Assembly: GCF_000378985.1 (NCBI RefSeq)
Contig: NZ_KB905370.1
Coordinates: 3,248,604 to 3,312,603, forward strand
DNA: 64,000 nucleotides
Origin: Ensifer sp. BR816
GTDB taxonomy: Bacteria > Pseudomonadota > Alphaproteobacteria > Rhizobiales > Rhizobiaceae
Direction: 5' to 3'
The position numbers and the translations under genes were made by a program. Shown here one piece after another: positions 42,522 to 51,397 of the stretch; positions within the stretch are counted from its first letter, which is position 1, and each line of letters opens with the position of its first letter. Under the pieces are notes generated by a model. It did not search any database and was not told the DNA's origin. It was given only the letters and a program-made list of their open reading frames with translations.

Positions 42522-43361
42522 TCAGTCATCCGCGACGACGGTCTGCTTCTGCGTGCCGAGACCTTCTATGCCCAGTTCAATGACATCGCCGGGCTTCAGG
42601 TATTGCGGCGGCTTGAAGCCCATGCCGACGCCGGGCGGGGTGCCGGTGGAGATGATGTCGCCCGGATGGAGCGTCATGAACTGCGAAAGATAGCTGACCA
42701 GATAGGCGACGCCATAGACCATTGTCTCGGTCGAGCCGTCCTGCTTGGTCTCGCCATTGACCGTCAGCCGCATCGCGAGTTTCTGTGGATCGGCGATCTC
42801 GTCGCGGGTCACGAGCCACGGCCCGGTCGGACCGAAGGAGTCGCAGGACTTGCCCTTGGTCCACTGACCCGAGCGCTTCGTCTGGAAGTCGCGCTCCGAG
42901 ACGTCGTTGATGACGCAATAGCCGGCGACATGGTCCATCGCTTCGGCTTGCGACACGTATTTGGCCCTTTTGCCGATAACGACGCCGAGTTCGACCTCCC
43001 AATCGGTTGCGACCGAACCACGCGGGATGATGACATTGTCGTTGGGGCCGACGATCGCCGAGGTCGCTTTCATGAAGACCACCGGCTCCGGCGGAACCTC
43101 GAGACCGGACTCCGCCGCGTGGTCGGCGTAGTTGAGGCCGATGCAGATAAACTTTCCGCTGCCGCCAACGCAGGCGCCGAGCCGGGGCGCGCCCTCGACC
43201 ACCGGAAGGCTCTCGATCTCGAGGCCGCGCGCCCAGCCAAGGTCGGCGAGCGCTCCGCCGGCGACGTCGGCGACCACACCGGAGAGATCGCGGATCTTGC
43301 CGGCACCGTCCAGCAGGCCGGGCTTCTCCGCCCCTTCGGGTCCATAGCGCAGCAGTTTCAT
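42522..43361 (-). CDS. Fumarylacetoacetate hydrolase-family protein
   Basis: 279 residues. The FAH core has ICIGLNYADHAAE near residue 73, the metal ligands in VELGVVIGKRA and NDVSERDFQ, and the end GDIISTGTPPGVGMG. Members hydrolyse or decarboxylate acylpyruvates and 2-keto-3-deoxy acids, or act as ureidoglycolate lyase-like enzymes; the exact substrate is not readable. GGAGGAA lies just before ATG 43361. Confidence 0.9.
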   Translation of the reverse strand: MKLLRYGPEGAEKPGLLDGAGKIRDLSGVVADVAGGALADLGWARGLEIESLPVVEGAPRLGACVGGSGKFICIGLNYADHAAESGLEVPPEPVVFMKATSAIVGPNDNVIIPRGSVATDWEVELGVVIGKRAKYVSQAEAMDHVAGYCVINDVSERDFQTKRSGQWTKGKSCDSFGPTGPWLVTRDEIADPQKLAMRLTVNGETKQDGSTETMVYGVAYLVSYLSQFMTLHPGDIISTGTPPGVGMGFKPPQYLKPGDVIELGIEGLGTQKQTVVADD

Positions 43362-43524
43362 TCCATTCCTCCAAAACGATCGCGACGAAAGTCTGCGCCT
43401 GACAAACCAAACGACGCGGTGGATGTAAAGTTGTTTTCCAAGGTGACCGGCGGAAAAGCGCATGCGAGCCAGAGGCCCCAGCCGAGGCAGGGGATCAACA
43501 GAAGCAATATCGATTATCGCCAAC

Positions 43525-43676
43525 AAGAAATTCGTCGGCGACGGCGTCGGCATCGCCACCCGCAAAAAAGACAACGACTTACGAGAGAAACTGAACAAAG
43601 CACTTGAGGAAATTCGCGCCGACGGCACCTACAAGACGACAAGTATTTCACGATCAACGTCTATACGATGAAGTAA
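43525..43676 (+). pseudogene. C-terminal fragment of an amino-acid ABC binding protein, frameshifted
   Basis: The frame reads KKFVGDGVGIATRKKDNDLR followed by KLNKALEEIRADGTYK, the classic end of HisJ/ArgT-type lysine-arginine-ornithine or opine binding proteins. After TYK the reading frame slips, and the next frame gives DKYFTINVYTMK and a stop at 43674, which completes the family's C-terminus. No upstream part of the gene is found, so this is a decayed remnant between the FAH gene and the cyclase gene. Confidence 0.75.
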
Positions 43677-43734
43677 GAGCCGGCGACGTCAGGACGGGCC
43701 GGATGCACGGGCAAGGATGTTGATCGCCCTTGCC

Positions 43735-44964
43735 CTATTTGCCGTTGGAGAACGCAAACACATCGACAGGCTCGTCCAGTCCCCTCAGGGCATAGGAACC
43801 GAGACTTTCAAGCTCTCCGGCGCAACCTGCCCTTTCGACGAAGGCCCTCGAAAGAAGAACCGGGCGCTTGAGTTCCTTGGTCAGGCTCTCGAGCCGGGAG
43901 GCGATGTTGACGGCCGGTCCGATGACGGTGAAATCGAGGCGCTTGCGCGAGCCGATATTGCCGTACATCACGTCGCCGACATGGACGCCTATGCCGTAGC
44001 CGAGCGGATCGTGGCCCTTTTTGAGATTGGCCTCGTTGAGCCTGGAAAGCGCCGCCTGTGCTTCGTCGATGGCGGCAAGAAGCTGGCTGCAGGCGCAAGG
44101 ATCGGCAAGCGGGAAGATCGCCAGCAGCCCGTCGCCCATGAATTTCAGTATCTCCCCACCGTGCCGCTCGATCGGCTCGGACATCGCATCGAAGTAGTCG
44201 TTGAGGAGCTCGATGACGTCGTCCCGCGGCCAGAGATCGGACAATCTGGTGAAGTCGCGCAGGTCGCAGATCAGGATCGCCGCGCCGACCGTCACGCCGC
44301 TGCCGCGCGTCGTCGCTCCCGCCAGAATCTGCTCGCTCGCATGCGGCCCGACATAGGTTTCGAGCAGCGTTCGAGCCATACGGTTCTTCAGGCGGATTTC
44401 GCTGACGAGCGCCAGCGCGGGGAGAATGTCCGAAAGGAAGGCGGTATCATCGGCGTCGAATCCGCCCGGCCGGTCGCTCGCGAAGGTGATCGCGTGGCGC
44501 TTGCCCAGCGTGTGGTAGAGCGGCCAGATCATGTAATCGGTGAGCCCCTCGGCCCTGAGCTCGTCGTAGAGCGGGTAGTCCGGACCGTCGGCCGTCGGGT
44601 CGTCCAGATGCCGGCGCACCTCGTCGGCCCCCTCGTTGAACTCGTGCAACGGGCTGTTCAGATATTGCGTGCTGTCTTCGACGCCATATTCATAGGTGTC
44701 GATTTCCGCCTCCGACAATCCTTTCCGCCACAGAATCCGCGCCCCGATCCATTGCGGGTGATGAATCCTGAAATGCAGCGTTGCGCGGGCAACGGGCAAC
44801 CCGGCCTCCGACAATCTCCGGCACAGATCCACGAAGATATTGTCGATGAAGCGTTCTTCGCGCGTCTCCATCACGAGCCAGTCGAGAATCTTCCGTCGCT
44901 CGACGGACCATGCCGTATCGCTCATGCGAGCGGAACCCAACCGCGCCTCAGATAAAGTCTGCAT
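43735..44964 (-). CDS. Class III adenylate/guanylate cyclase with N-terminal regulatory region
   Basis: 409 residues. The C-terminal cyclase domain spans about residues 215-385. Metal-binding Asp residues lie in AAILICDLRDFTRLSD and KFMGDGLLAIFP, and further core motifs are GVHVGDVMYGNIGS and FTVIGPAVNIASRLE. The N-terminal 200 residues have no membrane helix and match no domain that I can name with confidence. GGAGGG precedes ATG 44964. It makes a cyclic nucleotide, most likely cAMP. Confidence 0.9.
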   Translation of the reverse strand: MQTLSEARLGSARMSDTAWSVERRKILDWLVMETREERFIDNIFVDLCRRLSEAGLPVARATLHFRIHHPQWIGARILWRKGLSEAEIDTYEYGVEDSTQYLNSPLHEFNEGADEVRRHLDDPTADGPDYPLYDELRAEGLTDYMIWPLYHTLGKRHAITFASDRPGGFDADDTAFLSDILPALALVSEIRLKNRMARTLLETYVGPHASEQILAGATTRGSGVTVGAAILICDLRDFTRLSDLWPRDDVIELLNDYFDAMSEPIERHGGEILKFMGDGLLAIFPLADPCACSQLLAAIDEAQAALSRLNEANLKKGHDPLGYGIGVHVGDVMYGNIGSRKRLDFTVIGPAVNIASRLESLTKELKRPVLLSRAFVERAGCAGELESLGSYALRGLDEPVDVFAFSNGK

Positions 44965-45003
44965 TGCTCCCTCCTTCGGCCGGGGTTCCATCGCAGCCAT
45001 GGT

Positions 45004-45561
45004 TCAAAATCCCAGAGAATGTTGGGCCGGCGCCGGCGGGCCGAGATGAACGCCTTCCAATTCGAGCATGCGCAGCTTCGTGGTGGCGCCACCCGGTGCG
45101 GAAAACCCGCCGACCTTGCCGCCGGCCGCCAGCACGCGGTGGCACGGTATGATCAGCGCCACCGGATTTTTGGCCATTGCCTGGCCGACATCGCGCGCCG
45201 CTTCCGGACCGGCACCGAGCGCCTTGGCGAGCGCGCCATAGGTGGTCGTGTGCCCCCAGGGGATATTTCGTACTGCTGCATAGATCTGCTTGAAAAGGGC
45301 GTCCTGTCCTTCGAGATCGAGCGGGAATCCGGAAAAATCCGTCTCCCTCCCCTCGAAATAGCGTTTCAGCGCGGCAACGGCTTCCACGACTGCCGTCGGC
45401 GGCTCATGCGGTTCCGCCTCGGGCAGGCGCCTGAGCAGAAGGCGCTCGGCGGCTTCCGCGCTTTTCGTCGGCAATTGGAAGCGTGTGATCCCCCGCTCGC
45501 TCCAGGCGATGCCGCAGAAGCCGGCCGCCGTTTCGAAGATCCGGTATTGGTGCGCTGTCAT
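45004..45561 (-). CDS. ogt: Methylated-DNA--protein-cysteine methyltransferase
   Basis: 185 residues. Active-site IPCHRV with the acceptor Cys at residue 140; IPWGHTTTYGALAKALG (from about residue 100) is the helix-turn-helix that inserts into DNA. It directly reverses O6-alkylguanine damage. ATG 45561 has GGGAGG eight bases upstream. It follows the cyclase gene's start region on the same strand, with no sign of co-regulation. Confidence 0.93.
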   Translation of the reverse strand: MTAHQYRIFETAAGFCGIAWSERGITRFQLPTKSAEAAERLLLRRLPEAEPHEPPTAVVEAVAALKRYFEGRETDFSGFPLDLEGQDALFKQIYAAVRNIPWGHTTTYGALAKALGAGPEAARDVGQAMAKNPVALIIPCHRVLAAGGKVGGFSAPGGATTKLRMLELEGVHLGPPAPAQHSLGF

Positions 45562-45662
45562 AGCCACAGCCTCCCACGATTCTGGAGTTTCCATGAAAAT
45601 CGTGCGGCAAGGCTGCGAATTCAACCCGTTTCTTGGGCTGTCGTTGCGGTAAGCGCGATCCC

Positions 45663-46553
45663 CTATCCCAGCGCCTGGGTGGCGAGGCCATAGATAACAG
45701 GCATTGCGCTGACCGTTTTCTCAACCAACCAACGTCGCCCCAGCGACATGCTGGTAACCGTGTCAAAGACCGGAAGGCCCGACTGCGCGAGGAATTCCGC
45801 GAAAGCGCCGCTCTTCTCGCGGGTGTCGAGACGGAGGAACGCTCCCGCATGGTCAGCGACATGCGGCCTCGTCACTGCAATCGCGTCGGCGTCGTTTGCC
45901 GCGACGACGGGACCAACCAGATGGCCGCGCCCGAAGCGCCGGCAGAGCGAATAGGCCGCCATCCGATCGTCGCGCACAAGCGCCACGCCTTTCGACACGC
46001 CGAGAAGGCGGGCCAGCACATGCGTGCGATCGGCGTGATAGGCGGCGAGATCGAGCGCGGTGATTTCGTCGAGATCGTCCGGCACCAGAGCGCGCAACCT
46101 CGTTCCCGGCGGAAGTGAGCCCTCCGGCGGCGCGACCGCCTCGCCGTTACACTGGAAGACGGTTCGCTCGGCGACGAAACCGAGAGATCCATAAAGCCGC
46201 CGCGCCGAGCGGGTGGCGTTGAGTCCGATCGCCCGCGAGCCTATTTGCGCCAACACGTGGTTCATCATCCACCGGCCGGCGCCAAGCATCTGCAGGCGCG
46301 GCGAAGTAATGACCATGCCTATATTGGTGAAATCCGGAGCGTAGTTGAACCACATGGCGGAGCCGAGTATGCGCCCGATCGCATCGCGCGCCACGACGCC
46401 TTGGCCAAGCTCGCGGGCGATCTGCCAATCCTCGTCCCGATGCGGCCAGCCCACGGACATGGATAGGGCATGGAGCGCGTCGAGATCGGCTTCGGCGATG
46501 TCGGCGATGGTCAGTTCGTAGGAATCCAACTGTATCGAATTGGTTCTTTCCAT
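45663..46553 (-). CDS. GNAT-family protein with two acetyltransferase-like halves
   Basis: 296 residues. The N-terminal GNAT domain has ALHALSMSVGWPHRDEDWQI, GMVITSPRLQMLGAGRWMM and ARRLYGSLGFVAE, and there is a second degenerate half from about residue 140 (TALDLAAYHADRTHVLARLL). It is a paralogue of the protein at 58674-59510: the same GWPHR-EDWQ opening, the same VGPVVAAN element and an identical QALG end. It is divergent from the ArgE-like gene. The acceptor is unknown. Confidence 0.85.
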   Translation of the reverse strand: MERTNSIQLDSYELTIADIAEADLDALHALSMSVGWPHRDEDWQIARELGQGVVARDAIGRILGSAMWFNYAPDFTNIGMVITSPRLQMLGAGRWMMNHVLAQIGSRAIGLNATRSARRLYGSLGFVAERTVFQCNGEAVAPPEGSLPPGTRLRALVPDDLDEITALDLAAYHADRTHVLARLLGVSKGVALVRDDRMAAYSLCRRFGRGHLVGPVVAANDADAIAVTRPHVADHAGAFLRLDTREKSGAFAEFLAQSGLPVFDTVTSMSLGRRWLVEKTVSAMPVIYGLATQALG

Positions 46554-46793
46554 GTTTGTTCCGCCCCCGGAGGCACTGGCTCGATATCTGCGTTATGGGC
46601 ATTCGCTCGGCGGAAGCGAGTGCCCCAGTTCAGTTGTAGCCGCTTGCCCCCAACACAAAACGTTTCAGATCTTTCCCAGTTCAGCACTTTCCACCGAAGC
46701 CGCAAATCATTCGGCAGGCATTTGCCCGCTCTGGACCTATCCTGATGCGACGCCACCTCGACCCCGGCCAACCCGGCATGCTGTGAGGCAAGA

Positions 46794-47918
46794 ATGAAGA
46801 CAGAAGAAATCCTCGCCCGGCTCGTAGCCTTTCCCTCGGTGGTCGGAACGGCGAACCACGACATCGTCGAGTGGATCCGCACCTACCTCACCGAGTTCGG
46901 AGCCAAGGTGACCGTGCTACCGGGTCCGGAAGGCGATCGCTCCAACCTTTTCGCCAGTATCGGCCCCGTCGACCGGCCGGGTATCATGCTGTCGGGACAC
47001 ATGGACGTGGTGCCGGCCAATGAGCCGACGTGGACCAGCGACCCGTTCACCCTCCGGCGCGAAGACGAGCGGCTCTACGGCCGCGGCACCAGCGACATGA
47101 AGGGGTTTCTGGCTTGCGCTCTCGCGGCCCTGCCGGCGATCGCCTCCCTGCCGCTTTCCCGGCCGCTCCACCTCGCCTTCTCCTATGACGAGGAAGCTGG
47201 TTGCCGCGGCGTCCCGCATCTGATCACGCGCCTTGCGGATCTCTGCGCAAAGCCCGAGGGCTGCATTGTGGGCGAGCCTAGCGGAATGCGCGCCATTCGT
47301 GCCCACAAGGGCAAGGCCGCCGCCCGCATCGAGATCGTCGGCCGATCCGGCCATTCCTCACGGCCGGACCTCGGCCTCAACGCCATTCACGCCATGGCAG
47401 AGATCGTCGCCGAAGCGGTCCGTTCCGCCGAGGCCTTGGCCGAAGGGCCTTTCGACGGCAATTTCGAGCCCCCCTATTCGTCGCTGCAGGTCGGCACGAT
47501 TGCCGGCGGCCAGGCCGTCAACATCATTCCCGACCGCTGCACGATCGAACTGGAAGCCCGCGCCGTGGCGGGGGTCGATCCTGCTCGGCTCGTCGCGGCC
47601 GTCGAAGCGAAGCTCGAAAGCCTGGCCGACCGCGGCTTCAAGACCCGCTGGGATAGCTTGAGCACCTATCCGTCGCTGTCGCTCAATGAAGATGCGCCGC
47701 TTGCCGCGCTGCTGCGCGACCTCACAGGTCAGGAGCCGCTTCCCGCCGTCAGCTACGGAACGGAAGCGGGTCTCTATCAGGCGGCCGGCATCGACGCGAT
47801 CATCTGCGGTCCGGGCGACATCGCACGCGCTCACCGGGCGGACGAGTATATCGAGATCGGCGAGCTTGCAGTCTGCCGAACCATGATCGAGGCGCTGGGG
47901 CAAAGGCTGTGTGCCTGA
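46794..47918 (+). CDS. argE: Acetylornithine deacetylase-like M20 peptidase
   Basis: 374 residues. M20 metal ligands: GIMLSGHMDVVP (His/Asp) near residue 63, GTSDMKGF near residue 99, FSYDEEAGCRG (Glu pair) near residue 129, and the dimerisation domain from about residue 175. It removes an acyl group from an alpha-amino group, classically N-acetylornithine. It heads a plus-strand run of catabolic genes and does not lie with arginine-biosynthesis genes, so a degradative deacetylase is equally possible. Confidence 0.85.
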   Translation: MKTEEILARLVAFPSVVGTANHDIVEWIRTYLTEFGAKVTVLPGPEGDRSNLFASIGPVDRPGIMLSGHMDVVPANEPTWTSDPFTLRREDERLYGRGTSDMKGFLACALAALPAIASLPLSRPLHLAFSYDEEAGCRGVPHLITRLADLCAKPEGCIVGEPSGMRAIRAHKGKAAARIEIVGRSGHSSRPDLGLNAIHAMAEIVAEAVRSAEALAEGPFDGNFEPPYSSLQVGTIAGGQAVNIIPDRCTIELEARAVAGVDPARLVAAVEAKLESLADRGFKTRWDSLSTYPSLSLNEDAPLAALLRDLTGQEPLPAVSYGTEAGLYQAAGIDAIICGPGDIARAHRADEYIEIGELAVCRTMIEALGQRLCA

Positions 47919-48043
47919 ATCCGGTCGACCGGCAAGTCAAAGCCACCCATTAAATCGGTGCCAAATGCCGTCGATTCCGCCAGCTTCGGAGCATTCTGCC
48001 GGGGCAATGCGGCAACGATGCGTGAAAAGGAATGGGGAAGACG

Positions 48044-48967
48044 ATGACCTTTCTGTTCAACTCGGATGCCGAACGGGCGAAGATCTTTGCGGCTGAATTC
48101 GCCGGCGAGCTTCCCTCGCTTTCTTTCGTCACGGATGCCGGCAGCGTCGATCCCGCCGCGGTCCGCTATCTGCTGACATGGACCGCACCGCCGGATCTCG
48201 AGCGCTACGTCAATCTCGAAGTCCTGTTCTCTATCGGCGCCGGCGTCGACCAGTTCGCGCTCGACCGCCTGCCGAAACGGGTCAAGCTCGTCCGAATGAT
48301 CGAGGACGGCATCACCCGGATGATGCAGGAATATGCGACGCTCGCCGTCCTCGCGCTGCATCGCGACCTTCCCGGCTACATCGGCCAGCAGAGTGCCGGC
48401 GAATGGCGCATGCGCCCGGTCCGGCAGGCGACGGAGCGGCGGGTCGGCGTCATGGGCCTCGGAAATCTCGGCCAGGCGGTCCTGGACCGCCTCCGTCCCT
48501 TCGGCTTCCCGCTTGCCGGCTGGAGCCGCTCGCCGCACGAGATCCCGGGGGTCACGTGCTACCATGGCGAAAGAGGTCTTGCCGATTTTCTCGCCGCCCA
48601 GGACATCCTCATCTGCCTGCTGCCGCTCACCCCGGAGACACGCGGCATCCTCGACGCGTCGCTGTTTTCGAAACTCCCGCGCGGCGCCGGCCTCGTGCAT
48701 GCGGGGCGCGGGCCACAGCTCGATACGGACGCGCTCGTTACCGCACTGGATGGCGGGCAGCTCTCCGGCGCAGTCCTCGACGTCACCGACCCGGAACCGC
48801 TGCCGTCGGACCACCCGCTCTGGCGGCACCCGAAGGTGATCATCACGCCCCACATCGCCAGCGTCACCCAGCCGGAGACCGCGGCAAAAACCGTCATCGC
48901 CAATATCCGGCGCCATGAAGCCGGCCTCGACCTCATCGGCCTCATCGACCGCGATCGCGGCTATTGA
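48044..48967 (+). CDS. ghrA: Glyoxylate/hydroxypyruvate reductase A-type dehydrogenase
   Basis: 307 residues of the D-2-hydroxyacid dehydrogenase family (GhrA branch). [16 protein letters not shown] near residue 140 is the NAD(P)-binding motif. Catalytic Arg, Glu and His lie in [24 protein letters not shown] and HIASVT. It reduces glyoxylate or hydroxypyruvate. ATG 48044 is the family-typical start (MTFLFNSD); ATG 48032 is also possible. It is followed at 27 bases by the cupin gene. Confidence 0.87.
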   Translation: MTFLFNSDAERAKIFAAEFAGELPSLSFVTDAGSVDPAAVRYLLTWTAPPDLERYVNLEVLFSIGAGVDQFALDRLPKRVKLVRMIEDGITRMMQEYATLAVLALHRDLPGYIGQQSAGEWRMRPVRQATERRVGVMGLGNLGQAVLDRLRPFGFPLAGWSRSPHEIPGVTCYHGERGLADFLAAQDILICLLPLTPETRGILDASLFSKLPRGAGLVHAGRGPQLDTDALVTALDGGQLSGAVLDVTDPEPLPSDHPLWRHPKVIITPHIASVTQPETAAKTVIANIRRHEAGLDLIGLIDRDRGY

Positions 48968-48994
48968 ATCAAGCGCAACCCCGAAAGGAAAGCC

Positions 48995-49351
48995 ATGTCT
49001 CTTCTGAAGAAAATCGACACCGATCCGCAGTTCGAGCCGAAGCGGGCGACGCCGACGCCTGAGCGGCTGATTTCCGGCAACCCGTCCTTCAAGACCTGGG
49101 CGCAGGACGTCGCCCGCGACGGCATGATCAATACCGGCGTCTGGGAAGCGACGCCGGGCGAGACCCGCTCGATCAAGGGTGAGACATTCGAGTTCTGCCA
49201 TATCATCGAGGGCGTCGTCGAACTGACGGAAGAAGGTGGTGCGGCTCCGGTCACCTACCGCGCCGGCGACAGCTTCGTGATGAAACCCGGCTTCAAGGGC
49301 GTCTGGCGAACGGTCGAGACCGTGCGCAAGATTTATTTGACGGTCGGCTGA
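48995..49351 (+). CDS. Cupin-domain protein
   Basis: 118 residues, one cupin barrel of the Cupin_3 (ureidoglycine-aminohydrolase-like) kind: ISGNPSFKTWAQD, GVWEATPGETRSIKGETFEF and FVMKPGFKGVWRTVETVRKI. AAAGGAAAG precedes the start. Small cupins of this group often sit in amino-acid or amine catabolic operons; substrate unknown. Confidence 0.85.
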   Translation: MSLLKKIDTDPQFEPKRATPTPERLISGNPSFKTWAQDVARDGMINTGVWEATPGETRSIKGETFEFCHIIEGVVELTEEGGAAPVTYRAGDSFVMKPGFKGVWRTVETVRKIYLTVG

Positions 49352-49720
49352 TGGCGGCATTTCGGGATCTCCAGCACCAGGAGATCCCGGGGGACGGCTA
49401 CTGGCTCAGCATTGCCCGTAGCCGGCTCAACCTCAACCTGATCCACAGGCATCTTGCCTATGAAATCTCCTAGGCTCTCGGTTCCGATTGCGCTCTTTTC
49501 TGCGCCCTCGCCGTCTTCGCCATCTCCGCGACCTCTTCACCCTGCCCGCTGATCGCGGGCGAGGATTTGCCGCCGAGTTAGCAAAGGACATCCGCCAGCA
49601 TGCCGAACCCGATCACCTGCGGGGGGCTTGGGAATGGCTCTCTCGACAGGCTCGTCGCTGTGGCGATTTCGATGGGCCGGTCGCCCGCCCTTTTCAGCCA
49701 CGCACCGCGATGCAAGCCGT
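49351..49720 (+). pseudogene. Decayed GNAT acetyltransferase remnant
   Basis: An ATG overlapping the cupin stop (TGATG) begins a 40-codon frame. Its part GDGYWLSIARSRLNLNLIHR resembles the N-terminus of small GNAT proteins, which read -YWISDD-SRLDLD-IH-. After a TAG at 49471 the resemblance resumes in another frame with LRDLFTLPADRGRGFAAELA (GNAT acetyl-CoA loop, R-G-R-G) and GDFDGPVARPF. At least two lesions separate them. Otherwise the 560 bases from 49352 to 49914 hold no intact gene. Confidence 0.5.
49363..49389 (+). terminator. Stem-loop after the cupin gene
   Basis: CGGGATCTCC pairs perfectly with GGAGATCCCG around a seven-base loop, 11 bases after the cupin stop. No T-tract follows. 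It lies inside the GNAT remnant and may now serve as terminator for ghrA-cupin. Confidence 0.35.
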
Positions 49721-49914
49721 CATGGCAACCTATGACGTCCGTCCTGCCTCGCCTTCGCAAAGCCGTCCCTCGCTAGCCTCGCGACCGAATACACGGCCGA
49801 AGATTGCGCTGAAACGCTCCCGTCAAACAGCGTATTCGATCATCGCCATCGGCACAGTCGAGTGAAACTGCCGGAAAACCGCCGCTAATCTTGCCCGGAA
49901 GGCAAGGAGCAGCG

Positions 49915-51378
49915 ATGACCCTCAGTTTCAATCCCGATATGCTCGAACTCCCCAAGGGCCATTTCATCGGCGGCCGCTACGTGCCCGCGGCCGGCGGGCT
50001 CGCCATGCATCGCCCTTCCGATGGCGTCGCCTATGCCGAGTGCCCCATCGCCGGCGAAGACCTGGTCGATCAGGCGGTCGCGAGTGCGCGGCGGGCCCTG
50101 AAGGAAAGCGGCTGGTCGGGTCTGCGTCCGCGCGAAAGAACGCGAGCGCTTTCGCGCTGGGCCGACCTGATCGAAGCGGAAGCGGCGACGCTTGCTCGAC
50201 TCGAGGCGGTCGCCTCCACCCGCCCCGTCGCTCATCTCGTCGATGGCGATATTGCCGTTACCGCCGAGCAGATCCGCTTCTTCGCCGAATTCGCCGACAA
50301 GGAAGGCGGCGACCTGGTGCCGACCGACGACGACAATCTCGGAATGATCGTGACCGAGCCCTATGGCGTCGTCGGTGCGATCACGCCCTGGAACTTTCCG
50401 ATCTCGATGGCCGGCTGGAAGCTCGGGCCGGCGCTCGCCGCCGGCAATGCGGTCGTCTTGAAGCCGTCCGAGATGACGCCCTTCTCGACGCTCTATCTCG
50501 CCGAGCTTTCGGTGCGCGCCGGCCTTCCGGTCGGTCTCGTCAATATCGTGCTCGGCGACGGGCCGACCACCGGCAATGCCATTACCGGTCATCCAGGCAT
50601 TGCCAAGGTGAGCTTCACCGGCTCGACGGCGGCCGGAACGGCGATCATGGAAAACGTCGCCCGCACCGGCATCAAGCCGATGACGCTCGAACTCGGCGGA
50701 AAAAGCCCGCAGCTGGTCTTCGCCGATGCCGATCTCGACCGCGCCGCAGAGGCGATCGCCCGCAACATCACCGCCAATGCCGGCCAGGCCTGCGTCGCCG
50801 GTTCGCGGCTCATCGCCGACCGGAAGATCGCCGAGCGCCTGACCGCGGCGATCGTCGGGCACATGTCGGCGATCCAGCCCGGACCGACCTGGGACGAGGC
50901 AAGCCAATATTCTCCGATCATCTCCGAGCGCCAGATCGGCCGCATCGATGCGATCGTGCGGAGAGCCGCGGCGGCCGGCGGCGAATGCCTGCTCGGCGGC
51001 CGGCAGCTTGAGCGGGAGGGCTATTTCTACGCGCCGACGCTGATCGCCGGCGTCGACCAGTCCTCTCCGGCCGTGACCGAGGAGATCTTCGGGCCGGTGC
51101 TGACGCTGCAGACCTTCGACGACGAGGAGGAAGCGTTGGCGCTCGCCGACCACCCGACCTACGGGCTCGCCGCCGGCGTTTTCACCCGTGATCTGTCGCG
51201 TGCCGTGCGGGTAACGCGCCGGCTCGAGGCGGGAACCGTCTGGGTCAACCGCTACGGCCGCTCGCGCGACCACATCCTGCCGACCGGCGGCTACAAGAGC
51301 TCCGGCATCGGCAAGGATCTCGGCCGCGACGCCTATCTCGCCAACCGCCGCAGCAAGAGCGTGCTGATCAATCTGTGA
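49915..51378 (+). CDS. NAD(P)-dependent aldehyde dehydrogenase
   Basis: 487 residues, ALDH superfamily. VGAITPWNFPISMAGWKLGP near residue 150, LELGGKSPQLVF near residue 258 (general-base Glu) and NAGQACVAGSRL near residue 287 (catalytic Cys). AAGGAG precedes ATG 49915. It is 19 bases ahead of the isopropylmalate-dehydrogenase-like gene and in one operon with it and gabD. The aldehyde is unknown; amino-aldehydes are likely from the context. Confidence 0.9.
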   Translation: MTLSFNPDMLELPKGHFIGGRYVPAAGGLAMHRPSDGVAYAECPIAGEDLVDQAVASARRALKESGWSGLRPRERTRALSRWADLIEAEAATLARLEAVASTRPVAHLVDGDIAVTAEQIRFFAEFADKEGGDLVPTDDDNLGMIVTEPYGVVGAITPWNFPISMAGWKLGPALAAGNAVVLKPSEMTPFSTLYLAELSVRAGLPVGLVNIVLGDGPTTGNAITGHPGIAKVSFTGSTAAGTAIMENVARTGIKPMTLELGGKSPQLVFADADLDRAAEAIARNITANAGQACVAGSRLIADRKIAERLTAAIVGHMSAIQPGPTWDEASQYSPIISERQIGRIDAIVRRAAAAGGECLLGGRQLEREGYFYAPTLIAGVDQSSPAVTEEIFGPVLTLQTFDDEEEALALADHPTYGLAAGVFTRDLSRAVRVTRRLEAGTVWVNRYGRSRDHILPTGGYKSSGIGKDLGRDAYLANRRSKSVLINL

Positions 51379-51397
51379 AAATGGGGCACAGACGAAG

